DNA of 64,000 bases from Ciona intestinalis (Eukaryota > Chordata > Ascidiacea > Phlebobranchia > Cionidae), in assembly GCF_000224145.3 (NCBI RefSeq), contig NC_020167.2, positions 7,496,489-7,560,488 of the forward strand. Reading direction: 5' to 3'. Made by a program: the position numbers and the translations under genes. Below, in pieces: positions 1 to 11,299 of the stretch; the stretch's first letter is position 1; each line of letters begins with the position of its first letter. The notes below the pieces were generated by a model. It did no database searches. It saw nothing but the letters and a program-made list of their open reading frames with translations, and was not told where the DNA came from.

Positions 1-7
1 CATTTAC

Positions 8-2832
8 CTTGAAATTCCTCCTCGTTTACTTCTAATGCCGACCAGTTTGCAGCTTTCGAACTAACGTGAAGAATTTTGCTTTCAGGTCTTTTTGAAGGAG
101 GTGGCTTCACTGATCTAAAGTGCTGTGAAGCTTGCTTTGGTTGGTTCAGATCAAGGGACGCAAGCATTTTGCTTTGTAAGTGGTTTGCTAAAATTAAGAG
201 GGAGAGATATTATATACAGATGTTTAAAGTTCGAATTGATGTGTTTGGAAAATCTCAATTATTATTTTATTTTTTATCATGTATTAAATTATATTGCAGC
301 AACTAAAGTTTGCTTTGTAAGTGGTTTGCTAAACTTAAGATGGGAAAGAATGAAAGATATTATATATATAGCTATATTTAAAGTTTGAATTGAAATGACA
401 AGCTGTAAGGAGAATTGCCATATTTTAGCTTAAAAATCTTTCAGTTACTTTAAAAAACTCTAAAAATAAATTATACTGGTTAGACTATATTATATATTGA
501 TTTATTTCCTCAATTTTTTTGTTTAAAGAAACACAGTCACGATCTGATGCTACCAAATACCAAGTCCAGCAAATCATATGACATAGGAGATATTATTTCG
601 CTTAAATGGCATCGTCAGTCTCTTGATCAAATAAACGCTACAATACAACACCAACCTTGAGGTTGCGTTGAAGCAACATTAGTTGTTGTACTAGCATGTT
701 TGGGTGTAGGGGCAACAGCTGGTGCAAAGTCAGCAAAATCATCAACAACTGAAGCACTAGGTATTGGTGCGACTTGGTTTATAACAGGCTGGCTGGTTGT
801 TTGTTGAGTTGAATGGCTTGGTGTTTGATGTTGTATAATTGGCTGTTGTTGGTTTGCTTGCAAGAAGTCACCAAAGTCATCCTAATTTTTAAGTTTTAGG
901 AAAAATGTGGATTTGTGGTATTTCACTATCAATGGTGGTCACTTGGTAAATAAATTGGGTTGCTTGAAAAGTAAAAAACAAGGCAAACAAAAGTAAGAAC
1001 GCGTTTAAAACTGCGGGTATAAACGAGGGTAAAAATAGACTTTGGCCTTAACCGATAAGTGAAGCGGTAATAATTTAATCAATGTACTCTACTTGATGTT
1101 TATGTACAAGGTATGGTTATGAACCAGGATACAGTACTGGTGTATCTTATCATGCTTAAGGCCCAGATTGGTTTATTAGAATATATACTACATAATATAT
1201 AACATTATGAATTTATTATATCTAATTGTGGGCTAGTGTGGCCGTAAATAAATAAGTGATAATTCACCAAAAACCAATAAAATGTTAAAACAAATTCAAA
1301 CAGAAGTGTACAGTGAAAAAATTATTTAAACTAAATCTGACTCTCAAACTAACAAATATACTATGATAATGAGCATGTTACTCACTACTTAATCACTATG
1401 GTAATAATTCAGCATACCTCGTTATGGTTGTTTGACTGCTGTGGTTTTTTAGATGGTGTCTGTTGTTTTGTTGTTGAGCTCACAATGTTGTTCATCATCG
1501 AGTCTATCGTTGTACGGCCAAAGTTGCTGCCTGTGACAAACATTGTTAAAATAATGAAAAGCATAAATAGTACTGGTGGTAAAGATTACATGAATATGAC
1601 TGAATGTAAATTTTACAAAAAGGGTAATTTTTTGTGTGGCTGGGCAACGAGCCAACGACAGAAGTTATATCTGCACCTCATACCAGCTTACAAGCTACCG
1701 TGTTTGTTACTTTGTGTGTAATAAATAGCCTGGCATTAACATGAATCTAGGTTTTACCAGAAGAACAATTTACAAATTAAATATTATGTATTATATGGCC
1801 TATAAGATAAAATGAGTGATCTGTTTCATGCAGCTTGTGGTTGCTTACAAGTTGTGAATGCATGAATTTAACTTATTTTATCCTCATGATGCCGGAAAAC
1901 GACAGTCACTATAACACGGTTTCCTGTTTCATACACCTCGTGTCTTCTTAGTGACCTGTCACTGGGTTAGAGGAAGTGTCGTTAAGTGTCTTGCCCGAGG
2001 ACTCATGCCCCCACAATGAGAGCAGTAAGCGAGTGTTAGAGACAGTGACCACTTTGCCACAACGGCGGACAAGTTACAANNNNNNNNNNNNNNNNNNNNN
2101 NNNNNNNNNNNNNNNNNNNNNNNNNNNNNGAAATTACCAAAGTTTCGAAACTTCCTTTGCTGCTCAAGTTTGTATCTCTGCTTTTTCTCTTCTTCCGAAC
2201 TCACTTGGTTGGTTGCCGTGGCAACTGGAGGTCGAAAATTATGTCGCGGTTGAAAATGATTGACAGGTTGATGTGGGTGGGGTGGTATTTGTTGGGGGTT
2301 AACGTAACCCATGCCGGCTTGGTTAAACCCAACATTCTATAACGCAAAACAGTTGCTTGAGTAGGTGGGTAATATTCAAATGTTATGCATATAAAATTAA
2401 AAAATCTTTTCGTTTTGGTATATTTTTCTAGTTGGCATTAAATTTCCATCTGTAGGAGTCATACTTTTATGATGTCTTTTTTATGTTTGTACTGTCTTTC
2501 CATTATTATTTCTACTTATTTGCTAGGTTTCGCTACGGTAATTGAGGAGACAAATATAAATTAACAAGTCAAGCCTTTTTATGTTTTTAAAAATTATCCT
2601 GATCTTCTTTATCGTGACAGAAAAATGAAACAAATTAAATTTCATTCATTCCAAGTTATTAACTTTTAAAAAAAAGAAGCATTGTCCTTACCTGAAACTG
2701 AGCAGCGGGGTTCATTTGTTGGAATCCTTGCATTTGCATCATAGGATTATTTGCATTCATGTACTGAGTGTTGTGCATCATGTATGGCGTGTTACCACTC
2801 ATATGTTGCTGGTTGCTGTTGTATGGATCCAT
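8..2832 (-). CDS. gamma-synergin-like adaptor accessory protein, 5' part
   Basis: Exons read on the minus strand are 2832-2692, 2336 into the gap at 2129, 1530-1418, 881-656 and 187-8. The last ends in a GT donor at the window edge, so the gene continues to the left. The ATG at 2832 opens a Met/Asn/Gln-rich N-terminus of 47 codons. Exon 2 is Pro/His-rich, then has a basic Glu/Lys/Arg/Gln helix (EEEKKQRYKLEQQRKF). Exon 4 starts with DDFGDF and later carries DDFADF. Such Asp-Phe motifs bind the AP-1/GGA ear domains of clathrin adaptors, and their combination with a Met/Gln-rich start and a basic coil resembles gamma-synergin. The phases of exons 3, 4 and 5 fit each other; exon 2 runs into an assembly gap, so part of the protein is unseen. 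The EH domain expected in synergin would lie outside the window. Aftiphilin or another Asp-Phe adaptor protein remains possible. The exons are secure; the family name is an inference. Confidence 0.5.
169..390. repeat. local duplication copying a splice acceptor
   Basis: About 75 bp at 169-245 recurs with changes at 309-388. Both copies contain tttgctttgtaagtggttt, which on the minus strand holds the TTTAG acceptor and first 20 bases of the last synergin-like exon. The outer copy lies inside the upstream intron. Confidence 0.75.
539..637 (+). repeat. family C repeat (CTAAATGGCATCGTCAGTCTC)
   Basis: Carries taaatggcatcgtcagtctc, a tract that recurs near 25090, near 28052 and as both arms of the hairpin at 36417-36544. 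It lies just downstream of the donor of the synergin-like exon that ends at 656. Confidence 0.6.
1632..1722 (-). repeat. SINE tail fragment
   Basis: Degenerate piece of the SINE tail in minus orientation (gcacctcataccagcttaca, then ttactttgtgtgt), in an intron of the synergin-like gene. Confidence 0.55.
1857..2079 (-). mobile_element. tRNA-headed SINE, minus orientation, cut by gap
   Basis: On the plus strand it reads tttatcctcatgatgccggaaaacgacagtca, the reverse of the SINE tail, then the conserved gttaagtgtcttgcccgagg body, and ends in a diverged tRNA-like head at the 50-N gap. Confidence 0.75.
2080..2129. other. assembly gap (50 N)
   Basis: Exactly 50 N, so the size is probably a placeholder. 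It interrupts exon 2 of the synergin-like gene and abuts a SINE copy. Confidence 0.99.
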
Positions 2833-3028
2833 TATGCTTGTCAATCATTAAGACATCGGACAGAACAATAAATACTATATACAAGTTTTATATGAAGTAG
2901 AAACACAACTAATACTGCCCATTTAGGAAAACTATTTCTGTAAAAATAGGTTTATAATAATAAGTACCCTGAAATGTAAAATAAAACAGTCTTTCTAGTC
3001 TACCTTTAACAGTAATACAACAAAATGT

Positions 3029-3255
3029 GGAGCTAGTGAAGAATTCACTCGTTTTTTCTATAGGCAAGAGGGATGATCCTTCACTAGCACCCAAAATGGC
3101 AAAATGGTGTCAGTAAAGAATCCTTCCCCTACGTTATCTGCTGGCTTCTGCTAACGTTTCTACCCCTATGGCCCTATAACTACCTACCTCTAACACTTTC
3201 CACCAGCCCAATCTGTAACGTTACTAACGTACCGGGAGAATCTTCACTATTGTTG
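3029..3255. repeat. family B repeats (CTAGTGAAGAAT ends)
   Basis: Two adjoining pieces. 3029-3091 is a short element with inverted ends gctagtgaagaat and atccttcactagca. 3105-3255 is a C-rich copy with the family's ctctaacactttccaccagc and aacgtaccgg tract. Other copies lie near 12341, 26925, 38365 and 46008. Confidence 0.6.
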
Positions 3256-3636
3256 ACAAACTTTTTTACAAGCTCTATAAAACAATGTTAAATACTGACA
3301 CTAATACAGTGACGACCATTTCTACACAGAAACAAACAAACAGAAAACAAATTTTTAATTTTACGTCACTACTCAATCAAGCATGACCTAAATCTAAATC
3401 CTCATCTCTAATCTCTGTTCACTGAATTGTATGAATCTTTTAATCTTATGGGGACTAGAAACGTAATCGCCATTTTATTTAATAAAATCACAATTAATAT
3501 ATATAAATAGCGAAATATCATTTTCCAAAAATATATTACTTGTGGGAAAACTTAAGTCGACAACTAGAAGCGAGGTCAGAGTCCGTATATTGGCTTGTAT
3601 GATTTCAATTACCGTTAAGTGTTTTGCTAAGAACAC

Positions 3637-3722
3637 ACACGTCTACAATGAGGCAGCGTCGGGTGTCGAACCCAGAACCTCTATTAAAGTAGCGAGCACT
3701 CTAAGCGCTGTTGTTTTCCATT
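3637..3722 (-). repeat. SINE head fragment
   Basis: In minus orientation it reads like the tRNA-like head of the SINE family, with a ggttctgggttcgacacccg B-box region, but it is diverged and lacks a tail. Confidence 0.5.
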
Positions 3723-4366
3723 GTCTAATTATAATGGGAAGCGAGCCAACTCTGACCTAAATTTCATGGGGCGCGTAGCTGTAGGGTAGTAGGTCCATAA
3801 ACATACAAAATGAAACACAAAATCAAGCTTTTTTAGCTTTTTTACTGCTTTCAAAATAAAATAAAAATGACCATTTAAAATGGTAACCTGCTGTACAGGC
3901 TTGCTGCCTGGAGCACTGTATGAATTGGTATAATAATTAAGCTAACTATATCAGAACCGAATTTACCATGGATGATCCATCAATATAACTAGACTTACAA
4001 GCGCTAATTATTATAAAGCAATAATTAGCAACTTACGTTTCCGCCGAGACAGAAGGATGAAATGCCTAATTTAACTTTCGTAAAGAGCGTCCCGACAGAA
4101 AGCAAAGTAGTTATCGCTTTAAACTGCCTAACCGAATCAGTCTTGGCAAAAAGTTGCCTTTTCAAGGTAGAAGTTTAGATGTTAATTCGGCTTTATATAA
4201 AAGAAAATAACTTGTTTACGTAGGATATTCCTATGATTTGAATATATAGTTATACCATGTATAGTTTTAACCTAATTTAATATTTTTATAGCGGCCTACC
4301 CTTAACGTTAAGTAGAATTTAACTTTATATTATAGACCAAGTATATAATATATTAATGTAGTGACC

Positions 4367-7300
4367 ATGAACACCTCGTATACCGAAGTATTTTCAACTG
4401 CATACGTCAGTGAAGAAACGACAGTGGCCGCAGCTTTAGCACGTCGGTGAGTTATAACATATATAGCAGGGTGGGGTAAGATGGGACATCTTCTTGTCCT
4501 ATTTGAAAGTAAACAAATACTAATTACAGAATTGTATAACCGCATCCTCGCGACTCTAAAACGTTCTTAAATGTTCAAAACACCACCGGGAAATATGGTT
4601 TAAGTTCTAACGGTATCCATCTTACTGGTATCTATACGATGTATTTAAACCATTATTTAGGCTCGCCTGATGTCCAGTGCAAATATTTGTACTAACTAGG
4701 TCGCCTATAAAATAACAACGAACTAAGAAAGCAGCGCGTTGTTAAGTTCCATAAAATCATGTTACAGTTTTATCACCATATAAAACTATAGGGGAAGATG
4801 GGGCACCTTTAGCACATAATATCCCGATCGCGTTTTAACAGTTAACAACGGTCTATGGAAGTCTTGAGAATACGGTTTTGTAATTCTTTGAATGTTTCGT
4901 GTTTACTACCAAATGGGACGATAAAATAGAACGAATAGGTGTCCCATCTTCCCCCACCCTACTATATATTAACTTTTGATTTCAGACCCTACGTTCGACC
5001 CTTCAACAACACAGAAGTCATAATAACAGCTACGATCCTATTCACTCTATGTGTGGTTGGAATAACTGGAAATGTTATTACCATTGCTGTTATCGGTAGC
5101 AGGAAAAGTTTGAGGTAAAATCATAATATTCGGAAGTGTATTAGTGTATATATATAGTAGAGTGAGGAAGATGGAACACCTTTTCATTCTATTTTCTCGT
5201 CTCAATTGGTAGTAAACAAAGAACATTAAAATAATTATAAAACCGTATCCTCACGACTCCCATATAGACCGTTGTTAATTGTTTAAAACACGATCAGGAT
5301 ATTAAAATATTATGTGCTAAAGGTGACCCATCTTCCCCCACCCTACTATATACTATGGTTATACTGTCAGCAACTTTCTTAATATGTTTAACTCCGTATT
5401 GACAAATTAAACGCTTTTTATGAGTTAAATATTATTAGATTTTCTTTGAGATAGTTATAGATCAAATTTTAAACATAAAAGGGAAATAGTGCAACGATAT
5501 TTTTTAATACACCTTGGTAAATTAAACACTTTTTTATGAGTTCTACCTTATATATTACGTTGTGATCGTTAAATAAAGCTTTGGTTATTAAAAGTAAAAT
5601 AGTACGAACGGTCTTCTTAATATACTCAGGGAATTAAATATTATTATATTACTTTTTGATCGTTAGTTTTATGTTAGATTATTAAAAGGAAAGGTTCGTG
5701 TCATACAGGCAATCGGCAGGTGCCAATAACCCTTATTAAACCTCCTTAAAAGATTGGTCGGTTAGAAGCGTGTGATTCGGTCACAATTATACTCACAGTC
5801 CGTTGAGCAGTCTACGACAGAGATGTGTTACAATATCCTTATGTAATTGTCGTGTAACGGCCCATATCACTAAGCCAACTACAGTGCTGTGTTACTAAGG
5901 AACGATAATTACGACTTATCGGGCTTAAATACATATGGCTTTTAACGCCAGACAGTGATTAGGATAATTAACTGAAGAGAAATAGCTATGGGTAAAGGAA
6001 AGGGTACCAACAGGCACATAGTATGCGCATGTCCAATATTGATGGTTTATTAAAAAAAGACGCTGCTGGTATAGTATAGAGAACTTTAACTAATAGGGTT
6101 CGACTACGAATGTGCTGGGACAAATAAATTTATAAACCACCATACACAGATCAACTATAACTATATCATATACTTAGTACTGTTATTCTTTTTATGGGAG
6201 AAGCAGTTTACGTTTCTTTTGGTAGCATATGTATAGGGTATTTTATATAGAGCCCCCTATACTAAAAAGTGGTTAAACGTTTTGCATTTAACAACGCTGT
6301 TTTAGATTCGCTGGGTTACGGTTTTATATTTCTGTAAGTATATTTTTTTACTACCCAAAGAGACGATAAAAGAGAATAAAAACATGACCTTTTCTACCCC
6401 ACAAAAGACTTCATACTTTTTATTCGACTTTACAGTACAATTTTCAACATATTCATTCTGAGCTTATGCGTTTCGGATCTCTACTCTGCTCTGATCAGCC
6501 CACTACAACTGTATAGACGGACCTGGGGGTTTGATAGATGGATCATTTCAGATTTTTTGTGCAAGGTGAGAATGCGTTTGTATTGAAAAGTACATTTAGT
6601 GGTGTGGGGGAAACGGGACACCTTTAGCGCTTAATATCCAAATATCCTGATCGTGGTTTAAACAATTAACAACGGTCAATGGAAGTCGTGAGGATGCGTT
6701 TTATAATTCTTCGAATGTTCTTTGTTTACTACCAAATGGGACGAGAAAATAAAATAAAAAGGTTTCCCGTTTTACCCCAACCCTACTAGAGTAATATTAC
6801 TGCCATGTTCTGTTTTTCAATACATTTATTTTATTGTGGTCCCACCAAGTTATTTTTTCTCCAACCTATACGGTATTTTAAAAATTAGCCCTTTGTGTAA
6901 AAATAAACATCAACTAAAGTTTAAAAAGTAAACATAAAGTAAAAGGAAAGTTTGTTTTACCAGTTTTACTGGGGATCGGATCTTTGGACGTCCTTTGTCA
7001 CAGCTACTCACATTGCCTCTTTCGCCCTCTTGCGGTTGGCGTCAATCGGTTGGCCTCATAGATTCGCAAAAGTTCGGATGCTTAGTATAAAGGTGAAATA
7101 TGTTTTTAACCTGTAACATAAACGTAAATGTAGGAATTAGGACGGAAATACTAATGGTAAAAAAACTTTGGCTTGTACTATTGTGCAAATTTATGGATTT
7201 TAAAAGCGTAGTTATACAATTTGTGTTAATTTACTTGTGGCAGCTAAATTGCATCGCCTTTTACTTCTTTAACAATTCTCGTTGAGTACTAAAACCTGTT

Positions 7301-10300
7301 TTTTTTTATTTTTTTTCTATATGATTTTTAAAGACAAATATAGTAGGGTCCAGGGAAAATGGGAAACCTTTTCATTCTATTTTCTCGTGCCATTTGATAG
7401 TAAACAAAGAACTTTCAAAGAATCATTAAACCGTGTCCTTACGACTCCCATAGACCGTTGTTAATTGTTTAAAACACGATCAGGGTATTTAGATATTATG
7501 TGGTAAAGGTGTCCCATCTTACCCCACAGTACTATATAGTAGATATTATCTAAGACACTTTATATTCCACAGATATTCATTATTGCCGTATGGTCAATCA
7601 CCTTCGCCGTTGGGTTTGTTCCTTTCTCTGTTTTCATGGAGTCAGCACCTCGTAACAGAAGCAGTAACCACGTGTCGTCGAGATGGCCGTCTTGCACATG
7701 CGCAATGCGGTGGTAAGCTTTATCTCATTGTGACGTATTTCATAAGTTGGTCGAATGTCAATCAACTGTTAAACGAATAAATTACCACACTTTTATCCAT
7801 AGCATGTTTTTACAACTGTACAGTCTTGCTGTGGATACCTTTCTCTTCGTTCTTTAAATAACATGATCTTCGCTATTGTTTTCAAAAAAAAAAAATACGA
7901 ATTATGTTACGTATGTTACATTAAGTTAAAAAACGATTAAATGTTCTGCCGCAAATTTGATATGAGGGTTTGACTAAAGTGCTAGTGAGACACAAAAAGC
8001 GACGCCATAATTTTTTAAAAAACAAAATCTGAAGCGTTTCAAAAATACCAATTCATAATACCGGCATGTCCATTTATAGGGTTGGTCACTGCAAGTGGTA
8101 CTCCCATATAGCTTACCCCATATTCTTCTACCTCCCTCTTGTGACGGTTGTTATTACTTCGGTCGTCATAGCAATCTTCCTGTGGAGAAGAAGGTTCAAT
8201 ACGTTTTCAGCAAATCGGCAGACAGGTATGGTGTATGGCGATGATTGCAAACGTAGTAATGTATAATAATATGAATGCAATTTGCTTTATAATGATATGA
8301 ATGCAATTTGCCTCGCGTGGCCGGTGTCGTGAGGTATTTGGGCCGGGAGCTAATGCGCACAGGAGCGCTTGCCACTTGGCCACGGCCCGTTGACTGTAAA
8401 AGGTATACAGAGAACACCTGTGTTATAACGATGGTTGTCTGTTGCCCGACACGGGAGTATAAAGAAGTTAAATACATTCATTTAATGTAATGTTTTTTTA
8501 ACAACGGATTAGTTTCGTTGATAAAAACAAACATATTATCTTCTAACACCTAGGCAGAACTTCAAAGATTGCAGCAGTTACTTACTTTTGAATTAAAATA
8601 ATATATAATAATATACAGTACATACAGAGAAAACCTGTGTTATAACGATTGTTGCCCCACCACGCGAGGTAATAAGTTACATTCATTCATTCATAAATAG
8701 TATTTTTAAGATTGTAGGAGTAAATTACTTTTGAATTAAAATAATCTTCTCCGTGTAGATGTGGAGGCAAAGAAAGAAAAACAAGCAATTATCCAGTTGT
8801 TCCTGATCGTTGGTTCTTTTCTCGTTGGATACATACCATTTACGGGTAAGGTTTTTGTTGGAATCAGACAAAAAACCGTGGGGTCAAAATCTATTTGTTG
8901 ATTCCCGTTTATATAGCAGTCTGAAATTAAAACACTAAGTTTAGAAATCATCACAGCAGCAAAGGAAAATTCAAAGAATTATAAAAATGTATCCTTACGA
9001 CTGCCATAGATCGTTGTAAATTGTTTAAAACACGATCATAACATTTGGATAATATGTGCTTAAGGTGTCCCTTTTTCCCTACCCTACTATAAGTAGGGCA
9101 TGTAAGTTAAAGGCTATGAAAGAATTAACAACATTGTCCGTGGTTTTTAACAACTTTAAAACATATTCAAGTATACATAGTAGGATGGGGGAAGATGGGA
9201 CACCTTTGTATCCCATTTGCTCTTCCCATTTGGTAGTAAACATAGAAAATGCAAAGAATTATAAAACCGTATCCTCACGACTCCCATAGACCGCTGTTAA
9301 TTATTTAAAACACAATCGGGGTATTTGAATATTATGTGCTAAAAGTGTCCCATCTTCCCCCACCCTACTATAAATTTGTTTTTGTCGTTTCAGCATACGC
9401 GTTTTACACCCAATACCCTGGTAAGAAAGGAGATAACTTGCTTCGCATTGACTGGTTGTTTGGAATTATACAATACATCTGCATGAGAACGTCAGAATGT
9501 CTCAACCCGATATTCTACAACATTGGGTCGTCGTAAGTATATACTTGTATAGAATATACCTTGCTTTATCCTCGCATGTGGAAAAAAACGACAGTCGTTA
9601 AACACTAGTGTTCTGTTTTATACACCTTGTGCTTGGGTACGAGTTGCCACGTATATGGAACTTTGCGAATGACTGTATTTTCTGCTTGGATGACAATTTG
9701 CACAACCCATTAGTGACCACAAGAATCAATTGCTGTTAAGTGTCTTATTGCCCAGATGTCCNNNNNNNNNNNNNNNNNNNNNNNNNNNNNNNNNNNNNNN
9801 NNNNNNNNNNNACAATAAATTAAAGTGGGGGAAGTTGGGACACCATTTCGTTCTATAGTTTTTTCGTCCCATTTGTTACTAAACAAAGAACATTCAAAGA
9901 ATTATAGAACTTTATCTCCACGACTCCCATAGACCGTTGTTAATTGTTAAAATCACCCGGATGTTTGGATATGTGCTAAATATGTCCCGTCTTCCCCATT
10001 CTTCTATATTAACATTACAAATTTACCATCTTGAGTTGTGCCATAAGTTATTGTTGAAAATTCTGAAGAAATGTTATTTCGATGCCGTGACGTAGCCGTA
10101 GTTATTTCAATTTTCCACAGCATTTCCCAACTACGTCATGGCCATTACATTTACATAACCCTATGGAATAATTGGGTGGGAATGGAGAGTTACGTAAATC
10201 CAGTGGAAAATTATGTAAAGCGCGGATGCTTTAAAACTATAATGACAAACTATCGCCATTTTCCAAACGTACCGTATGGTTTTAATGGACCGATCTTCTG

Positions 10301-11083
10301 ACAATAAATTTAACGTATAGTTTTATTTAAATCAACGTTTCGTCTGCCATTATAGGACAACAGAGACACTCGTCTAATAAAACTGTCATCGCTGCATGAA
10401 TACGTCTTATTTATTCATTATGTAACATATGTTTTAACCATTAACGTTATTTTTAGTTTTTATTCCGTAATTTAGTTACAATAGGATATGGGAAGACAAA
10501 GCACTTGGGTAAAATCGTAAAGACCTTAAATTGTAAACGACATATAATAAAGTTAACGAAAAAGGATTTATTTTTTTATATTTTTAAAGTAATAAAAAAT
10601 AACGAAACAAAAATCGTTTTTTTTTCATACTTTTGAAATAAAATAACTAGTGTTGTCCCAACTTTCCCCATCCCCTTCTATATATTAACAACTGGTTATA
10701 TTAACAACTGGTTAATACCCACAAAGTAACATACATGTACTCGTAAGCTGCACGAGGTGTTAAACCCGTGTGATAACGACTGTCGTTTTCCGGCCACGCG
10801 AGGATAAAGTAAGTTTCATTCATTCATTCAAGGACACATATTACACCCTTACACTACTAGATAACCTTTAAACCCAACACTGCTTTAAAACGAACTTTTT
10901 TATAGAAAAATGAGAGTAGAAACAAAACGATTTCTGGAAAAATGTTTTTGTGGAAGAAGTGTTTCGAAAACAAACAACACCGTTTCGTCGTCAAAGGAAA
11001 CGAACGGAAAACTAGAAACCTTGGACAGTAAAGTGCCCGAAAATTTTGACGATCCTGTTATAATAGACGAACGCCCACTTTAA
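4367..11083 (+). CDS. class A (rhodopsin-family) G-protein-coupled receptor
   Basis: Nine exons join without a frame break: 4367-4446, 4986-5114, 6436-6565, 6964-7092, 7573-7712, 8080-8225, 8759-8845, 9394-9532 and 10906-11083, giving 385 residues. Seven membrane segments are visible. TM1 has the GN motif (Asn56), TM2 has SLCVSD (Asp84), and Cys112 before TM3 can pair with a Cys in the second outer loop. TM7 ends in NPIFY. The N-terminus has sequons at Asn2 and Asn34, and the tail has a CFC pair suited to palmitoylation. The TM3 end is odd: the usual DRY is Leu136-Arg137-Leu138, so the acidic residue is lost. TM6 reads GYIP where CWxP is usual. The ligand cannot be told; this is an orphan peptide- or amine-type receptor by general plan only. 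Six of the eight introns hold MITE-A copies. Confidence 0.9.
4464..4600 (-). mobile_element. MITE-A copy, degraded
   Basis: Left end tagcagggtggggtaagatgggaca, then the minus-orientation body (gtaaacaaa, gcgactc, ttcaaaacac). The right inverted end is not recognisable. GPCR intron 1. Confidence 0.65.
4786..4967 (+). mobile_element. MITE-A copy
   Basis: Near-complete member of the main repeat: inverted ends (ggggaagatggggcacct and aggtgtcccatcttcccccac) around a body with acaacggtctatgg and gtttactaccaaatgggacg. It resembles the abundant MITE known from Ciona intestinalis. GPCR intron 1. Confidence 0.85.
5155..5350 (-). mobile_element. MITE-A copy
   Basis: Complete minus-orientation copy with both inverted ends, in GPCR intron 2. 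Confidence 0.85.
6345..6405 (+). repeat. MITE-A fragment, 3' end
   Basis: Only the right third remains (actacccaaagagacgataa, then ccttttctacccca). GPCR intron 2. Confidence 0.5.
6597..6790 (+). mobile_element. MITE-A copy
   Basis: Complete plus-orientation copy filling about half of GPCR intron 3. Confidence 0.85.
7341..7537 (-). mobile_element. MITE-A copy
   Basis: Complete minus-orientation copy in GPCR intron 4, ending 35 bp before the next exon. Confidence 0.85.
8300..8488 (+). repeat. SINE-related composite fragment
   Basis: 8400-8488 is a SINE tail (cacctgtgttataacgatgg ... atacattcattta). 8300-8390 reversed resembles a tRNA-like stretch (gtggccaagtggcaagcgct) unlike the usual head, so the join is unusual. 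GPCR intron 6. Confidence 0.5.
8618..8694 (+). repeat. SINE tail fragment
   Basis: Tail only: cctgtgttataacgattgtt, cacgcgagg, then acattcattcattca. GPCR intron 6. Confidence 0.7.
8961..9091 (-). repeat. MITE-A copy, truncated
   Basis: Left third missing; from tcaaagaattataaaaatg to the right end accctactata. GPCR intron 7. Confidence 0.75.
9178..9372 (-). mobile_element. MITE-A copy
   Basis: Complete minus-orientation copy with good inverted ends, in GPCR intron 7, ending 21 bp before the TM7 exon. Confidence 0.85.
9558..9761 (-). mobile_element. SINE, minus orientation, cut by gap
   Basis: Starts with the reversed tail (tttatcctcgcatgtgg, aacgacagtcgtta), continues through the body (ttgctgttaagtgtctta) and breaks off at the gap. 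GPCR intron 8. Confidence 0.75.
9762..9811. other. assembly gap (50 N)
   Basis: Exactly 50 N inside a SINE copy in GPCR intron 8. No coding sequence is missing here, because exons 8 and 9 join in frame. Confidence 0.99.
9822..10008 (-). mobile_element. MITE-A copy
   Basis: Near-complete minus-orientation copy, beginning 10 bp after the gap in GPCR intron 8. Confidence 0.8.
10636..10682 (+). repeat. MITE-A right-end fragment
   Basis: Only the right end is left: gttgtcccaactttccccatccc then ttctata. Confidence 0.5.
10721..10829 (+). repeat. SINE tail fragment
   Basis: Well-preserved tail (cacgaggtgttaaacccgtg, gataacgactgtcgttttcc, cattcattcattca) in GPCR intron 8, 76 bp before the last exon. 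Confidence 0.8.
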
Positions 11084-11274
11084 AAGAGTTAAAGACATGT
11101 ATATATATAATACCGTATAGCTGTTTTTTGTTCATGATTGGATGAAACGGTTAACTTCTGAAATACCACAAGTATATCGCTCTAATGCTAACTTTAAAAC
11201 ACTTTTACTGCTGCCAAATTTTTAACGCGTGTTGTAGAAAGTTTTAACTGAAGAACACAAGCGTTTGTGACCGA

Positions 11275-11280
11275 AATAAA
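11275..11280 (+). terminator. poly(A) signal AATAAA of the GPCR
   Basis: AATAAA about 190 bp after the GPCR stop codon, in a T-rich setting. Confidence 0.5.
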
Positions 11281-11299
11281 CACCAATTTTGTTTAAAAG

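Larger units (their letters stand above)
2850..4366. other. intergenic, synergin-like gene to GPCR
   Basis: Divergent spacer between two outward-facing genes. It holds two family B repeat pieces and a SINE-head fragment. Reading frames here are short, and I see no exon with good splice sites. Confidence 0.6.

Noticed and set aside
1398-1721. Plus-strand frame of 107 codons
   Set aside because: It is antisense to the phase-verified exon 1530-1418 and a SINE tail.
10331-10395. AACGTTTCGTCTGCCATTA tract also near 59800
   Set aside because: A shared short tract is real, but two pieces are too few and too short to define an element.
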